The translations under genes were made by a program, and so were the position numbers. Below are positions 1-10,124 of a stretch of DNA of 64,000 nucleotides, in pieces. The stretch is taken from contig NZ_PPGH01000013.1 in NCBI RefSeq assembly GCF_002958735.1, positions 103,736 to 167,735 of the forward strand, written 5' to 3'. The stretch is from Chromatium okenii (lineage in GTDB: Bacteria > Pseudomonadota > Gammaproteobacteria > Chromatiales > Chromatiaceae). Below the pieces are notes generated by a model, which was not told the origin of the DNA, ran no database searches, and saw only the letters and a program-made list of their open reading frames with translations. Numbering within the stretch: position 1 is the stretch's first letter; every line of letters starts with the position of its first letter.

Positions 1-374
1 AAAAAGCGCCGTTGTCGCCACGTTTTCGTGGTTTACACGCATTGCGTCGTTATCCAAATGGTGAAGAACGCTGTATTGCTTGCAAACTTTGCGAGGCAGT
101 TTGTCCGGCATTGGCAATTACCATTGAATGCGAACCACGTGAAGATGGGTCACGTCGTACAACACGCTATGAAATTGATCTTTTCAAATGTATTTACTGC
201 GGGTTTTGTGAAGAATCCTGTCCTGTTGATTCCATTGTTGAAACAGGAATCTATGAATATCATTTTGAACAGCGTGGCGAAAATTTAATGACTAAAGAAA
301 AACTCCTCGCTATTGGGGATCAATACGAAGCTGAGATTGCTGCGGCACGCGCAGCCGACGCACTTTACCGCTGA
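1..374 (+). CDS. nuoI: NADH-quinone oxidoreductase subunit I (5' truncated)
   Basis: Peripheral-arm subunit of complex I carrying two [4Fe-4S] clusters (N6a/N6b) that pass electrons towards NuoB and quinone. Two ferredoxin signatures are visible, [12 protein letters not shown] and [12 protein letters not shown], about 40 residues apart. The reading frame is open to the window edge (codons begin at base 3), so roughly the first 40 residues lie outside. The TTG at position 12 is internal, not a start. It ends 13 bases before nuoJ and is the first visible gene of the nuo operon. Confidence 0.96.
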   Translation, partial: KAPLSPRFRGLHALRRYPNGEERCIACKLCEAVCPALAITIECEPREDGSRRTTRYEIDLFKCIYCGFCEESCPVDSIVETGIYEYHFEQRGENLMTKEKLLAIGDQYEAEIAAARAADALYR

Positions 375-387
375 GTGAGATGAAATC

Positions 388-1041
388 ATGGGCTTTGAAA
401 AGTTTCTCTTTTACGTTTTTGCTCTGATTACCTTATGGGCTTCTGGAATGGTGGTAACACGTCGTAACCCCGTTCATGCAGTACTCTTTTTAGTCTTAGC
501 TTTTGTAACCAGTGCTGCACTTTGGATACTACTAGAAGCGGAGTTTTTAGGGATTGTTCTAGTTCTGGTTTATGTTGGTGCGGTAATGGTTCTATTCTTA
601 TTTGTAGTAATGATGCTTGATGTAGATATTGCCACTTTAAGAGCAAACTTTACTCACTATCTACCGTTAGGAACATTTGTTACCGTCGTAATGGCAACTG
701 AAATCTTTCTTGTTGTTGGTTCAGCAAATTTTGGTTTAGTTATATTTCCGCCACCTGAACCCATTAGTATGGCTGTAGACAACACTCGCGAACTGGGCTT
801 TTTGTTATACACGATTTACATCTATCCAGTTGAAATTGCATCTGTGATTTTGTTAGTTGCAATTATTGCTGCAATTCGCTTGACTCTTCGGCAGCGACCA
901 GAAAATAAATGCATTAACCCATCAGTTCAAGTGCGGGTTGAGAGATCAAATCGAGTTCGAATAGTTAAAATGGCGTCAGAAAATTTCGGTATCACCACTT
1001 CCGAGAAGGATACTCTTTTGGATAATGGAGTAACGAAATGA
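388..1041 (+). CDS. nuoJ: NADH-quinone oxidoreductase subunit J
   Basis: Membrane subunit (ND6-like) of complex I, 217 residues with about five hydrophobic segments in the first two thirds. The family's [17 protein letters not shown] stretch (around residues 57-75), the long pi-bulge helix, is present. The C-terminal 50 residues are hydrophilic and longer than in short NuoJ proteins. The stop overlaps the nuoK start (ATGA), so translation is probably coupled. AT-rich codon use as in the other nuo genes here. Confidence 0.95.
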   Translation: MGFEKFLFYVFALITLWASGMVVTRRNPVHAVLFLVLAFVTSAALWILLEAEFLGIVLVLVYVGAVMVLFLFVVMMLDVDIATLRANFTHYLPLGTFVTVVMATEIFLVVGSANFGLVIFPPPEPISMAVDNTRELGFLLYTIYIYPVEIASVILLVAIIAAIRLTLRQRPENKCINPSVQVRVERSNRVRIVKMASENFGITTSEKDTLLDNGVTK

Positions 1042-1343
1042 TTGCACTTTCTGATTATCTTGTTTTTGCTGGATTTCTTTTTTCAATTGCAGTCGCTGGC
1101 ATCTTTATAAATCGTAAAAACGTCATCCTGCTGTTAATGTGTATTGAGCTGATGTTATTGGCAGTCAATGTTAACTTTATTGCCTTTTCGCATTTCCTCT
1201 CTGATATGACCGGACAGGTATTTGTTTTTTTTATTCTTACTGTCGCAGCGGCGGAAGCTGCAATCGGACTAGCGATTTTGGTTGTACTGTTTCGTAATCG
1301 ACAGACAATCAATGTTGAAGATATCAATTCACTGAAAGGTTAA
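1038..1343 (+). CDS. nuoK: NADH-quinone oxidoreductase subunit K
   Basis: ND4L-like membrane subunit of complex I, 101 residues, the usual length, with three transmembrane helices. Family motifs [13 protein letters not shown] and [13 protein letters not shown] are present, including the buried glutamates used in proton translocation. The start overlaps the nuoJ stop by four bases. Confidence 0.97.
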   Translation: MIALSDYLVFAGFLFSIAVAGIFINRKNVILLLMCIELMLLAVNVNFIAFSHFLSDMTGQVFVFFILTVAAAEAAIGLAILVVLFRNRQTINVEDINSLKG

Positions 1344-1393
1344 CTAACTTTCTTGTTAACCCCTTCCACTAAAGCGAAAGAGCCAACAAAGAG

Positions 1394-3400
1394 ATGGAAA
1401 ACCTCTACCTGACTATTGTGCTTGCACCACTAATTGGTGCCATAGTTGCCGGCTTGTTTGGCAGCAAAATTGGTCGCCGAGGTGCACATTCTATAACCAT
1501 CACAGGTGTTGCGATTTCGGCAGGTCTTTCGCTTTGGGTGTTGTCGCTTTTCATCTGGCATGAACAACCGGTTTTTAACGATGCTATTTACACTTGGATG
1601 GTGTCCGATGGCATTCAATTTGAAGTCGGATTTTTAATCGATAAGCTCACAGTTTTAATGATGGCAACAGTTAGCTTTGTTTCACTAATGGTTCATATTT
1701 ATACCATTGGATACATGGCTGATGACGAACATAATTGGCCGCATGGTGCGCTTACAGGTAAGAACAGCTACCAGCGGTTTTTTAGCTATATTTCGCTTTT
1801 CACATTTTCGATGTTAATGCTAGTTATGTCTAATAACTTCATGCAGCTGTTTTTTGGTTGGGAAGCCGTTGGTTTAGTGTCTTACTTGTTAATTGGTTTT
1901 TGGTCAACCCGTGAAAGTGCTATTTTTGCGAATATGAAAGCATTTTTAGTAAATCGAGTCGGTGACTTTGGATTTATTCTCGGTATTGCCGCAATTGCAA
2001 TGTATTTTAATTCGATGGACTATGCGGAGATTTTTGCACAAGCGCCAGCATTTGCTGGTACTCAGATTGAAGTATTCGGTGGTATTTCACTGATGACCTT
2101 AATTTGTGTTCTGCTTTTTATTGGCGCAATGGGCAAATCGGCTCAAGTGCCTTTGCATGTTTGGTTACCAGATTCTATGGAAGGTCCAACACCCATATCT
2201 GCATTGATTCATGCAGCAACAATGGTTACCGCTGGTGTATTTATGGTAGCCAGAATGTCGCCACTTTACGAACTATCAGAAACCGCTTTAAGTTTTATAT
2301 TAATTATTGGTTCGACAACAGCTTTCTTTATGGGTTTAGTTGGACTTGTTCAAAACGATATTAAACGTGTCGTAGCTTATTCTACGCTTTCTCAGCTTGG
2401 TTATATGGTTACTGCACTTGGCGCTTCAGCTTATGCTGCTGGAATTTTTCATCTAATGACCCATGCCTTTTTTAAGGCTCTTTTATTTCTTGCTGCCGGC
2501 TCAGTCATCATTGCGTTACACCACAAACAAGACATTAGTCAAATGGGTGGATTGCGTAAATATATGCCAATTACTTGGTTAACCGCTCTATTTGGTTCAC
2601 TAGCGTTAATTGGATTTCCAGGTTTCTCAGGTTTCTTTTCTAAAGATGCGATTATTGAAGCGGTTAACGCTTCACAGATTTTTGGTTCTGGTTACGCGTC
2701 AGTTTTACTGACGGTTGGAGTATTCGTTACAGCACTTTATAGTTTTCGTATGTATTTTCTAGTGTTTCATGGCAAAGAACGCATGGATGAACACACTAAA
2801 CACCATGTACATGAAACACCTTGGGTTGTAACATTGCCATTGGTTTTTCTGGCAATTCCGTCAATATTTATTGGCTGGTATGCTATTGAACCATTATTAG
2901 TAAACGATTGGTTTACTTCTGGTAATTGGATGCCAATCGTAGTTTTCCATGAACACGATACACTCCATCATTTGCGCGAACATTGGCATGGTCAAGCTGC
3001 TTTTATTCAGCATGGTGTTACTGCTTTGCCATTTTTATTTGCAATGAGCGGTTTGGTGGTAGCTGCAATCATTTGGTGGGGAATGTTTGCTTGGAATCCT
3101 CGTATTGATGAAAAACTACAAACGCTTGGTGGCCCTATCACGCGAATACTGCAAGACAAATATGGTTTCGATGACTTTAACCAACGTATTTTTGCAGGCG
3201 GTGGACGCGGTCTTGGTCGTAAGCTCTGGGTGATTGGTGATCAAAATGTGATTGATGGAGCAATCGTTAATGGTTCTGCGCAGCGTGTTATTCAAATGGC
3301 GCAATGGGCACGTCATTTACAAACCGGTTACCTTTATCACTACGCTATTGTAATGATTGTCGGTCTTGTTGGCTTATTAACATTATTCGTATCATTCTGA
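1394..3400 (+). CDS. nuoL: NADH-quinone oxidoreductase subunit L
   Basis: Distal antiporter-like proton-pumping subunit (ND5-like) of complex I, 668 residues. The proton_antipo core is clear: FFGWEAVGLVSYLLIGFW near residues 153-170, GKSAQVPLHVWLPDSMEGPTP near 248-268 with the conserved Lys and His, and LIHAATMVTAGVFM after it. The C-terminal lateral helix and final membrane helix are also present. The frame is intact. It lies 50 bases after nuoK and 17 bases before nuoM. Confidence 0.97.
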   Translation: MENLYLTIVLAPLIGAIVAGLFGSKIGRRGAHSITITGVAISAGLSLWVLSLFIWHEQPVFNDAIYTWMVSDGIQFEVGFLIDKLTVLMMATVSFVSLMVHIYTIGYMADDEHNWPHGALTGKNSYQRFFSYISLFTFSMLMLVMSNNFMQLFFGWEAVGLVSYLLIGFWSTRESAIFANMKAFLVNRVGDFGFILGIAAIAMYFNSMDYAEIFAQAPAFAGTQIEVFGGISLMTLICVLLFIGAMGKSAQVPLHVWLPDSMEGPTPISALIHAATMVTAGVFMVARMSPLYELSETALSFILIIGSTTAFFMGLVGLVQNDIKRVVAYSTLSQLGYMVTALGASAYAAGIFHLMTHAFFKALLFLAAGSVIIALHHKQDISQMGGLRKYMPITWLTALFGSLALIGFPGFSGFFSKDAIIEAVNASQIFGSGYASVLLTVGVFVTALYSFRMYFLVFHGKERMDEHTKHHVHETPWVVTLPLVFLAIPSIFIGWYAIEPLLVNDWFTSGNWMPIVVFHEHDTLHHLREHWHGQAAFIQHGVTALPFLFAMSGLVVAAIIWWGMFAWNPRIDEKLQTLGGPITRILQDKYGFDDFNQRIFAGGGRGLGRKLWVIGDQNVIDGAIVNGSAQRVIQMAQWARHLQTGYLYHYAIVMIVGLVGLLTLFVSF

Positions 3401-3417
3401 TGCGCAGAGATTTTTAA

Positions 3418-4995
3418 ATGAATGATTTTCCACTTTTAACATTGACTATCTGGCTACCGATTATTGGCGGTATTGTCGTATTGGCGAGCGGAGATAAATC
3501 CACCAATCTTTCAAAATGGGTTGCTCTATCGTTTGCTTTACTAACCTTCTTAGTTAGTCTTGGGTTATGGATTGGTTTTGATTCAAGTACAGCTCAAATG
3601 CAGTTTGTGGAACGTTCGATTTGGATACCAACGTTTAATGTTGAGTATTACCTAGGTGTTGATGGCATTTCAATGCCACTCATTATTCTCACAACCTTTA
3701 TTACGATTTTCGTGATTATTGCTGGTTGGGAAGTAATAACCTATAAACCTACCCAATACATGTCTGCGTTTTTAATTATGAATGGAATTATGGTGGGTGT
3801 TTTTTCAGCACTTGACGCAATTCTTTTCTATGTATTTTGGGAAGCAATGCTTATTCCAATGTTTATCATCATTGGGGTTTGGGGTGGACCGAATCGGGTA
3901 TACGCAACCATTAAATTTTTTCTTTATACTTTCTTTGGCTCAGTATTTATGCTGATCGCTCTAATTTACATGTATTTTCAATCTGATAGTTTTAGTATTC
4001 TTGATTTTCATTCGTTGCAACTGAGTATGACAGCCCAAGTGCTTATATTCATTGCTTTCTTACTCGCCTTTGCTGTCAAAGTACCAATGTTTCCCGTGCA
4101 TACTTGGTTGCCAGATGCGCATGTAGAAGCTCCAACAGGAGGATCAGTAATTCTTGCAGCAATTATGTTAAAAATTGGCGGTTATGGATTTTTACGATTT
4201 TCTATGCCAATTACGCCAGATGCAAGTGCTTCTCTTGCTTGGTTAATTATTTCTTTATCGCTGATTGCAATTGTTTATATTGGTTTTGTCGCACTTGTTC
4301 AGCAAGACATGAAAAAATTAATTGCTTATTCCTCAATTGCGCACATGGGATTTGTAACTCTTGGATTTTTCATCGTATTTAGTATTGTTCAAAATCCTGA
4401 GATATCCTCTGGTTCGATCATGGGCATTGAAGGTGGAATGGTTCAGATGATCTCGCATGGGTTTATTTCTGGTGCACTATTCCTTTGTGTCGGCGTTCTT
4501 TATGATCGAGTGCACTCACGTGAAATTGCTGACTATGGCGGTGTTATCAATACGATGCCTTGGTTTGGCGCTTTTATGGTCTTCTTTGCAATGGCAAATG
4601 CAGGATTACCAGGAACATCGGGTTTTGTTGGTGAATTCATGGTGATATTAGCTACCTTCCGCGCTGATTTTTGGTGGGCGTTAATTGCTGCAACAACTTT
4701 AATTTTAGCTGCTGCATTCACGTTATGGATGGTTAAAAGAGTGATATTTGGAGAAGTTAAAAACGAAAAGGTTTCAGTCTTAAAAGACCTAGATTCTCGT
4801 GAGACACTTAATTTAAGTATATTGGCAATAGTCGTTTTAGCACTAGGTGTTTGGCCTGCTCCACTAATTAACGTTATGCATGAGACGGTTTCAAATCTCG
4901 TTACTCAAAGCAGTATCTGTAAGTTGCCTGCTAACGAAATCAGCAATTGTGTATTGATGCAACCTAAATCTATTGCAGCAATACACAATAATTGA
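3418..4995 (+). CDS. nuoM: NADH-quinone oxidoreductase subunit M
   Basis: Antiporter-like subunit (ND4-like) of complex I, 525 residues. Conserved parts are YVFWEAMLIPMFIIIGVWGG (catalytic Glu, around residue 141), AVKVPMFPVHTWLPDAHVEAPT (pump Lys and His) and QQDMKKLIAYSSIAHMG. The C-terminus runs about 30 residues past the last helix with two cysteines, which is unusual but harmless. It is followed by a lipoprotein gene rather than directly by nuoN. Confidence 0.97.
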   Translation: MNDFPLLTLTIWLPIIGGIVVLASGDKSTNLSKWVALSFALLTFLVSLGLWIGFDSSTAQMQFVERSIWIPTFNVEYYLGVDGISMPLIILTTFITIFVIIAGWEVITYKPTQYMSAFLIMNGIMVGVFSALDAILFYVFWEAMLIPMFIIIGVWGGPNRVYATIKFFLYTFFGSVFMLIALIYMYFQSDSFSILDFHSLQLSMTAQVLIFIAFLLAFAVKVPMFPVHTWLPDAHVEAPTGGSVILAAIMLKIGGYGFLRFSMPITPDASASLAWLIISLSLIAIVYIGFVALVQQDMKKLIAYSSIAHMGFVTLGFFIVFSIVQNPEISSGSIMGIEGGMVQMISHGFISGALFLCVGVLYDRVHSREIADYGGVINTMPWFGAFMVFFAMANAGLPGTSGFVGEFMVILATFRADFWWALIAATTLILAAAFTLWMVKRVIFGEVKNEKVSVLKDLDSRETLNLSILAIVVLALGVWPAPLINVMHETVSNLVTQSSICKLPANEISNCVLMQPKSIAAIHNN

Positions 4996-5021
4996 GTTGT
5001 AATATCACTAGAGCTGATCCA

Positions 5022-5591
5022 ATGAAAAAAATACTACTGCTCCTGTTTACAGCAACTACTTTTTTTGTCTCTGGTTGCGCAATATCTCCACTGACAACAA
5101 ACAGTAAAGTTCAGTGTGTGATTAGTGGAATTTCTGAAGACGACGTTGTTCGTGCTCAAAAGGAATGGGGAGAAGCAATTGTTGCTATCGGTAGGGCTTA
5201 TACTGAAAAGAAAAACTATCAAGCCTTAGCGGCTCAGGTAATCAACAATCTATATGCTTATGATGAAGGCACTGTTTTGTTCAAACCAACGAAAGCTGTA
5301 GAAAGACAATTTCGTTTGAATAAAACAGATGCAATTTCTTATTTCGTGAAGGGTAATCTTCACGAAGATCACGGCTTTGCTCTTCAGCCTTGGAGTAAAG
5401 TTCGATTTGAAAATGCCGGAGTTGATATAAGCAGCCATTCTGCGACGGCAATGGGCAATTACTACTTTACCGATGCTAAAACTGGAAAAGATGTTAAGGT
5501 TGAATTCACCTTTGGATATATCAAAGACGACAAAGGGAAACTTCTCATTAACCTACATCATTCATCACTACCATATACACCTCAGCATTGA
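5022..5591 (+). CDS. SnoaL/CaMKII-association-domain-like lipoprotein inside the nuo operon
   Basis: A 189-residue exported lipoprotein: a basic start (MKKILLLL), a hydrophobic stretch and the lipobox VSGC. The mature part ends in a NTF2/SnoaL-like fold signature (WSKVRFENAGV, AMGNYYFTD, VEFTFGYIKDDKG, INLHHSSLPY). Relatives in gammaproteobacteria are often mislabelled phosphoribosyl-AMP cyclohydrolase; no such catalytic motif is visible. I chose the ATG at 5022 over the TTG overlapping the nuoM stop because it gives a clean signal peptide. The role is unknown; its place between nuoM and nuoN is unusual. Confidence 0.75.
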   Translation: MKKILLLLFTATTFFVSGCAISPLTTNSKVQCVISGISEDDVVRAQKEWGEAIVAIGRAYTEKKNYQALAAQVINNLYAYDEGTVLFKPTKAVERQFRLNKTDAISYFVKGNLHEDHGFALQPWSKVRFENAGVDISSHSATAMGNYYFTDAKTGKDVKVEFTFGYIKDDKGKLLINLHHSSLPYTPQH

Positions 5592-5644
5592 TAGATTTAA
5601 TGTTGTTTAAAAATACTTGATGTCTCAGAATTCGGAATAACCAC

Positions 5645-7084
5645 ATGCAATTTGATGCCGCAAATTTGACGACTATCCTGCCAGAAATCGCTATCTTGGT
5701 GACAGCCTGCTTAGTTCTTGTGGTTGATCTTTATGTAAAAGAACAAAACAAAGATTTTAATCACAAATTAAGTCTTATAGGTTTAATCGTTGCAATTGCG
5801 TTAACGGGAGTAGTAGGTGGTGGTGAACGTGTATTGTTTTTTGATGGTAATTTAGTGCATGACGGAATTAGCGATCTGCTTAAGGGTTCTATTCTTGTAG
5901 TCAGTTTTTTTGTGTTTATTTATGTAAGACCTTGGCTAAAAGATCGCAATATGCTGATTGGTGAATTTTATGTTCTAGGACTTTTCGCTGTCCTCGGCAT
6001 GTTAATTATGGTTTCAGCAAATAGTTTTTTAACTATTTATCTGGGACTTGAGCTTCAAGCACTTTGCCTTTACGCCTTAGTTGCGTTTGATCGTGATTCC
6101 AAGAAGGGCGCCGAAGCTGCAATGAAGTACTTTGTGCTTGGTGCACTTGGTTCTGGAATGTTGCTCTACGGTATTTCGATGATTTATGGCGCGACTGGGA
6201 GTATTGAATTTGGTCAGGTTGCACAAGCAATCGCTGAAAAGGGTATTTCAAATCAAGTTTTAGTTTTTGGGATTGTTTTTCTCGTTATTGGTATTGGTTT
6301 TAAGTTTGGTGCTGTACCTTTTCATATGTGGGTGCCGGACATTTATGAAGGTGCGCCAACGCCAGCGGTTTTAATTTTAGGAAGTGCTCCAAAGATTGCA
6401 GCCTTTGCACTAGCGATCCGCATGTTAGTTGATGGTTTACAGGATTTATATTCGGATTGGCACGGAATGTTGTTAATTCTCGCAGTGCTTTCAATGGGTT
6501 TAGGCAATCTAGTTGCTATCGCGCAGTCGAATATCAAACGGATGTTAGCTTATTCGACAATTTCACATGTAGGATTCATCTTTTTAGGTCTTCTTGCAGG
6601 TTCGAGTCAAGGTTACGCATCAGCAATGTTTTATACGATTGTCTATGCTGTAATGGCAGTAGGAGCTTTTGGTATTTTATTACTTTTAAGCCGCAAAGGT
6701 TTTGATGCAGAAAATCTTGAAGACCTCAAAGGTCTTAACGATCGTGATTCTTGGTACGCAGCGATGATGGCAATTGTTATGTTTTCGATGGCAGGCGTTC
6801 CGCCAACTGTCGGGTTTATAGCAAAGTTGTTAGTTTTAGAGGCAGTGATCCGTATTGATTTGGTTTGGGTCGCTCTTGTTGCCGTGGCTTTTTCAATTAT
6901 TGGTGCTTTTTATTATTTACGCGTAATCAAATTTATTTACTTTGATCGTCCAATGTTAAATTGTCCTGAACTTATAACCACTAGTAGCGTGCGTGTTGCA
7001 ATGACTGTTAACGGTCTTGCTTTATTGATACTCGGTTTATTTCCCACTGCCTTATTATCGCTTTGTCAGGCAGCCTTTGTTTAA
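5645..7084 (+). CDS. nuoN: NADH-quinone oxidoreductase subunit N
   Basis: Antiporter-like subunit (ND2-like) of complex I, 479 residues and last of the classic nuo order. LGLELQALCLYALVAFDRDS (conserved Glu), KFGAVPFHMWVPDIYEGAPTP (pump Lys and His) and QSNIKRMLAYSTISHVGF are present. The frame is intact and AT-rich. It is separated from nuoM by the lipoprotein gene and followed after 36 bases by a ferredoxin-type gene that is not a standard nuo gene. Confidence 0.97.
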   Translation: MQFDAANLTTILPEIAILVTACLVLVVDLYVKEQNKDFNHKLSLIGLIVAIALTGVVGGGERVLFFDGNLVHDGISDLLKGSILVVSFFVFIYVRPWLKDRNMLIGEFYVLGLFAVLGMLIMVSANSFLTIYLGLELQALCLYALVAFDRDSKKGAEAAMKYFVLGALGSGMLLYGISMIYGATGSIEFGQVAQAIAEKGISNQVLVFGIVFLVIGIGFKFGAVPFHMWVPDIYEGAPTPAVLILGSAPKIAAFALAIRMLVDGLQDLYSDWHGMLLILAVLSMGLGNLVAIAQSNIKRMLAYSTISHVGFIFLGLLAGSSQGYASAMFYTIVYAVMAVGAFGILLLLSRKGFDAENLEDLKGLNDRDSWYAAMMAIVMFSMAGVPPTVGFIAKLLVLEAVIRIDLVWVALVAVAFSIIGAFYYLRVIKFIYFDRPMLNCPELITTSSVRVAMTVNGLALLILGLFPTALLSLCQAAFV

Positions 7085-7120
7085 TTTAGTGATTGATGAT
7101 CATCATCTAAGGTAAAAATT

Positions 7121-7513
7121 ATGTCTTGGGAACTTGATATTAAAGGATTGATTCAGCCATTTGGTGCGCTTAAATTTAGCGTTAAACAACCGCACACGTT
7201 GAATTACCCAATTGAAAAGCGAAAAGATGTTGAAGGCTATCGTGGTTTTCACCTTAATGATTTGAGTCTCTGTGTAGGTTGCGGAAACTGTCAAGACATT
7301 TGCATGAATGAAGCGATTGATATGGTTGAAGCGATGGGTACAATCAATCCCAAAAACGCCAGCGGTTTGATTCCGCGTATTGACTATGGGCGTTGCTGTT
7401 GGTGCGGACTTTGTACTGATGTTTGTGGTCCTGATTCACTGCGCCTTGACAGCAAATATGTCTATGCCAGCGCCGATGCCAATAGCTTTTTGTATATGCC
7501 AAAGGATCAATAG
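7121..7513 (+). CDS. NuoI/HyfH/MbhN-like 2x[4Fe-4S] ferredoxin subunit
   Basis: A 130-residue soluble iron-sulfur protein with two cluster motifs, CVGCGNCQDIC near residues 51-61 and CCWCGLCTDVC near 90-100, spaced as in complex I subunit I and group 4 hydrogenase subunits. In family terms it would wire a catalytic module to a membrane complex. It is not a second NuoI by similarity to the copy at the start of the window: the linker and ends differ. The next gene is an MrpE-type subunit four bases on, so the pair looks like a fragment of an Mrp-type (Mbh/Mbx-like) respiratory complex. The partner is unknown. Confidence 0.8.
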   Translation: MSWELDIKGLIQPFGALKFSVKQPHTLNYPIEKRKDVEGYRGFHLNDLSLCVGCGNCQDICMNEAIDMVEAMGTINPKNASGLIPRIDYGRCCWCGLCTDVCGPDSLRLDSKYVYASADANSFLYMPKDQ

Positions 7514-7516
7514 ACT

Positions 7517-8002
7517 ATGCAACACATTGGAATGGAACGCTTTCAATGGTTCGCGGTGTTGCTGATTGCGTGGGTCGGTCTCACGAATACGCTGCAATAT
7601 CAGGAGCTATTAGCGGGAATTCTTATCGCAGCAACCATTGTTTGGGTCACGATACCTGCACCAACAATCAATCATGCTCGGTCTTGGAATTTGTTTGGAT
7701 TACTGAGTTATTTTCCGATTTTTTTGAAAGCATTGGTGCTGGCAAACATTGATGTAGCAATGCGCGTATTGAATCCCAAACTGCCCATCAATCCCGGTAT
7801 TGTGCGCGTTCATACTGATTTGACAGTTCCATATCAACGCTTGATTCTTGCAAATAGCATCACGCTCACGCCCGGTACGATTACGTTAGAAATGGATAAT
7901 GAAGATGTTTATATCCATTGGATCGCCGTTGAAGACGTTGACATAATTCAAATGGGCGAAACCATTAAGGGCGATATGGAACGCGGGATTGTCCGCATTT
8001 AG
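7517..8002 (+). CDS. Na+/H+ antiporter subunit E (MrpE/MnhE family)
   Basis: A 161-residue membrane protein with two N-terminal hydrophobic helices and a cytoplasmic C-terminal domain. NSITLTPGTITLEMDNEDVYIHW is cut here to the key words NSITLTPGT and DVYIHW, the signature of MrpE/MnhE. MrpE is a small assembly or coupling subunit of multi-subunit Mrp antiporters and of Mbh/Mbx complexes. No MrpA-D, F or G neighbours are in the window. It is translationally close to the ferredoxin gene and ends tail-to-tail with sdhA 21 bases away. Confidence 0.88.
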   Translation: MQHIGMERFQWFAVLLIAWVGLTNTLQYQELLAGILIAATIVWVTIPAPTINHARSWNLFGLLSYFPIFLKALVLANIDVAMRVLNPKLPINPGIVRVHTDLTVPYQRLILANSITLTPGTITLEMDNEDVYIHWIAVEDVDIIQMGETIKGDMERGIVRI

Positions 8003-8023
8003 ACAATCACCCTTTGAATTGAG

Positions 8024-9784
8024 TTAGTACACCCGCTCTTTTGGCGGAAATGATTCGACAGTTAATGGCTTGGTGCGTACTGGTTTGTAATCCATGCGAT
8101 CACCATCACGGTAATAAAGACTGTGTTTGAGCCACGCTTGATCGTCACGCGCTGGATAATCAGGACGCGAATGCGCCCCACGACTTTCTCGGCGATGCAG
8201 TGCCGATACCGCAATTGAAAGCCCTACGTCGATCATATTCACTAATTCCAATGCTTCAATTCGAGCAGTATTAAATACTTTGGAATGATCGGTGAGTCGC
8301 ACTTCTGCCAGCTGCTCGCGCAATTCGCACAGTTTTTGATAGCCCTCCGCCATGACTTCCTCAGTGCGAAACACGCCCGCGTGATCTTCCATACATTTGC
8401 GAAATTCTGCCCGCAAGGTCGCCACTGAAATCCCAGCATCTTGCCGATCCCAGCGCGTCAGTCGCGCCAGCGCCAGCTCTAAACTCAGCGGATCGGTTGT
8501 GCGTTGATACGGATTTTCTTTTACAAATTCAATAATATCTTTGCCAGCCAGTCGCCCGAATACGAGAATATCGAGCAACGAATTTCCGCCTAACCGGTTC
8601 GCGCCGTGCACCGAAGCGCAAGCACATTCGCCCGCCGCATACAGCCCAGCCACAATTTCCTCACCGCGCCCAGCGGGAACGGCAACGCGCCCAAACCGAT
8701 CCGTCGGAATGCCGCCCATCGCGTAATGCGCGGTCGGAAACACCGGAATCGGCGCGACTGCCGGATCAACGCCCGCAAAAATCTTGCTCAATTCACGAAT
8801 GCCCGGCAACCGTTGGGCAATCAACGCCTCGTCTAAATGATCCAACTTGAGCAAAACGTGATCGCCCTGTGCGCCGCAACCCCGCCCAGCTTTGACCTCG
8901 GTGACGATGGCGCGAGCGACTACATCGCGGCTGGCCAAATCCTTGGCTCGCGGCGCGTAGCGTTCCATAAATCGCTCGCCGTCTTTATTGATGAGATAGC
9001 CGCCTTCGCCGCGAGTGCCTTCGCTGATTAACATGCCTTTGCCAGCGATTCCGGTCGGGTGAAATTGGAAAAACTCCATATCCATCAAAGGAATGCCAGC
9101 GCGGAGTGCCATCGCTGCGCCGTCGCCCGTGTTGATGTGCGCATTGGACGTGGTGCGAAATACCTGCCCCCAGCCGCCGGTTGCCAACAAAATCGCTTTG
9201 GCTTCAATCAGCAGCGGTTGTCCGCTTTCAATCTCCAGCACCAACGCGCCGCATATCACGCCCTCGGCATCGCGCACCAGATCAAGTGCGAAAAATTCGT
9301 CGAAAAAATGGGTGCGAGCACGAATGTTTTGCTGATACAGCGTGTGCAAAATCGCGTGTCCAGTGCGATCTGCTGCGGCGCAGGTGCGAGCTGCTTGTTC
9401 ACCACCGAAGTTCTGGCTCTGTCCGCCGAAAGCCCGTTGATAAATTTTGCCATCCGCCAGCCGCGAAAACGGCACTCCGGCATGTTCCAACTCGTAAACC
9501 GTTGGAATCGCCTCGCGGCACATGAATTCAATCGCGTCTTGATCGCCGAGATAATCCGAACCCTTCACGGTGTCGAACATGTGCCAATGCCACGAATCGG
9601 GCATGACGTTGGCGAGCGCCGCGTTGACGCCACCCTGCGCTGCAACCGTGTGTGAGCGGGTCGGAAACACTTTGGACACGACGGCAACGCGCAGCTCGGC
9701 GTTGGCCAGTTGCAGCGCGGCATTCAGGCCAGCGCCGCCAGCGCCGATGATGAGCGCATCAAAATGACGAGTGGGAACAGTCAT
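8024..9784 (-). CDS. sdhA: succinate dehydrogenase flavoprotein subunit
   Basis: Catalytic FAD subunit of succinate:quinone oxidoreductase, 586 residues. Seen: dinucleotide fold [15 protein letters not shown], the FAD-attaching region SHTVAAQGG, active-site FHPTG and the SEGTRGEGG stretch, and [16 protein letters not shown]. The start at 9784 overlaps the sdhD stop as ATGA; a longer frame upstream would run through sdhD and is rejected. The usual sdhB is absent downstream: the next gene is the convergent mrpE. Confidence 0.96.
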   Translation of the reverse strand: MTVPTRHFDALIIGAGGAGLNAALQLANAELRVAVVSKVFPTRSHTVAAQGGVNAALANVMPDSWHWHMFDTVKGSDYLGDQDAIEFMCREAIPTVYELEHAGVPFSRLADGKIYQRAFGGQSQNFGGEQAARTCAAADRTGHAILHTLYQQNIRARTHFFDEFFALDLVRDAEGVICGALVLEIESGQPLLIEAKAILLATGGWGQVFRTTSNAHINTGDGAAMALRAGIPLMDMEFFQFHPTGIAGKGMLISEGTRGEGGYLINKDGERFMERYAPRAKDLASRDVVARAIVTEVKAGRGCGAQGDHVLLKLDHLDEALIAQRLPGIRELSKIFAGVDPAVAPIPVFPTAHYAMGGIPTDRFGRVAVPAGRGEEIVAGLYAAGECACASVHGANRLGGNSLLDILVFGRLAGKDIIEFVKENPYQRTTDPLSLELALARLTRWDRQDAGISVATLRAEFRKCMEDHAGVFRTEEVMAEGYQKLCELREQLAEVRLTDHSKVFNTARIEALELVNMIDVGLSIAVSALHRRESRGAHSRPDYPARDDQAWLKHSLYYRDGDRMDYKPVRTKPLTVESFPPKERVY

Positions 9785-10124
9785 GTTGTAACACCTGCAG
9801 TTATGATCGCTTTGAACAGCCACAGTCCCGAAGCGATGAAGATAAAACCGAATAACATCAATAAACTGAGGCGCAGAGCGAGCTGATGTACATAATCAAT
9901 CAGCACGTCGCGGATGCCAACCCAAGCGTGTGCCAGCAGCAGCGGTATCCACAGCAGCAGCCCGCCGGCAATCAGCGGTTGTTTGACCACGCCACGAGTG
10001 CGGCGTGAGTCGCTGGCGCGTTAAAGATGAAATGAATCAACAGATAACCCATGAAGAGCGCGAGATAAACGGCGCTGGCGCGTTGAATCAGCCACGCCAT
10101 GAGACCGGAAGCGTGGCGGCTCAT
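9781..10124 (-). CDS. sdhD: succinate dehydrogenase membrane anchor subunit D (one frameshift)
   Basis: Small membrane anchor of complex II, about 114 residues. The first half ([20 protein letters not shown], start 10124) and the second half ([20 protein letters not shown] to the stop) lie in different frames. They join if one base is restored near 9983, in the TGG-TCAAACAA stretch. The H-x-x-x-G-V-R-D-type helix ([13 protein letters not shown]) that carries the haem ligand region is intact. The start overlaps the sdhC stop (ATGA). Probably a sequencing error, since both flanking genes are intact. Confidence 0.85.

Noticed and set aside
9059..9655. 198-codon plus-strand frame opposite sdhA
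   Set aside because: Shadow of sdhA codon bias; no family, no ribosome site.
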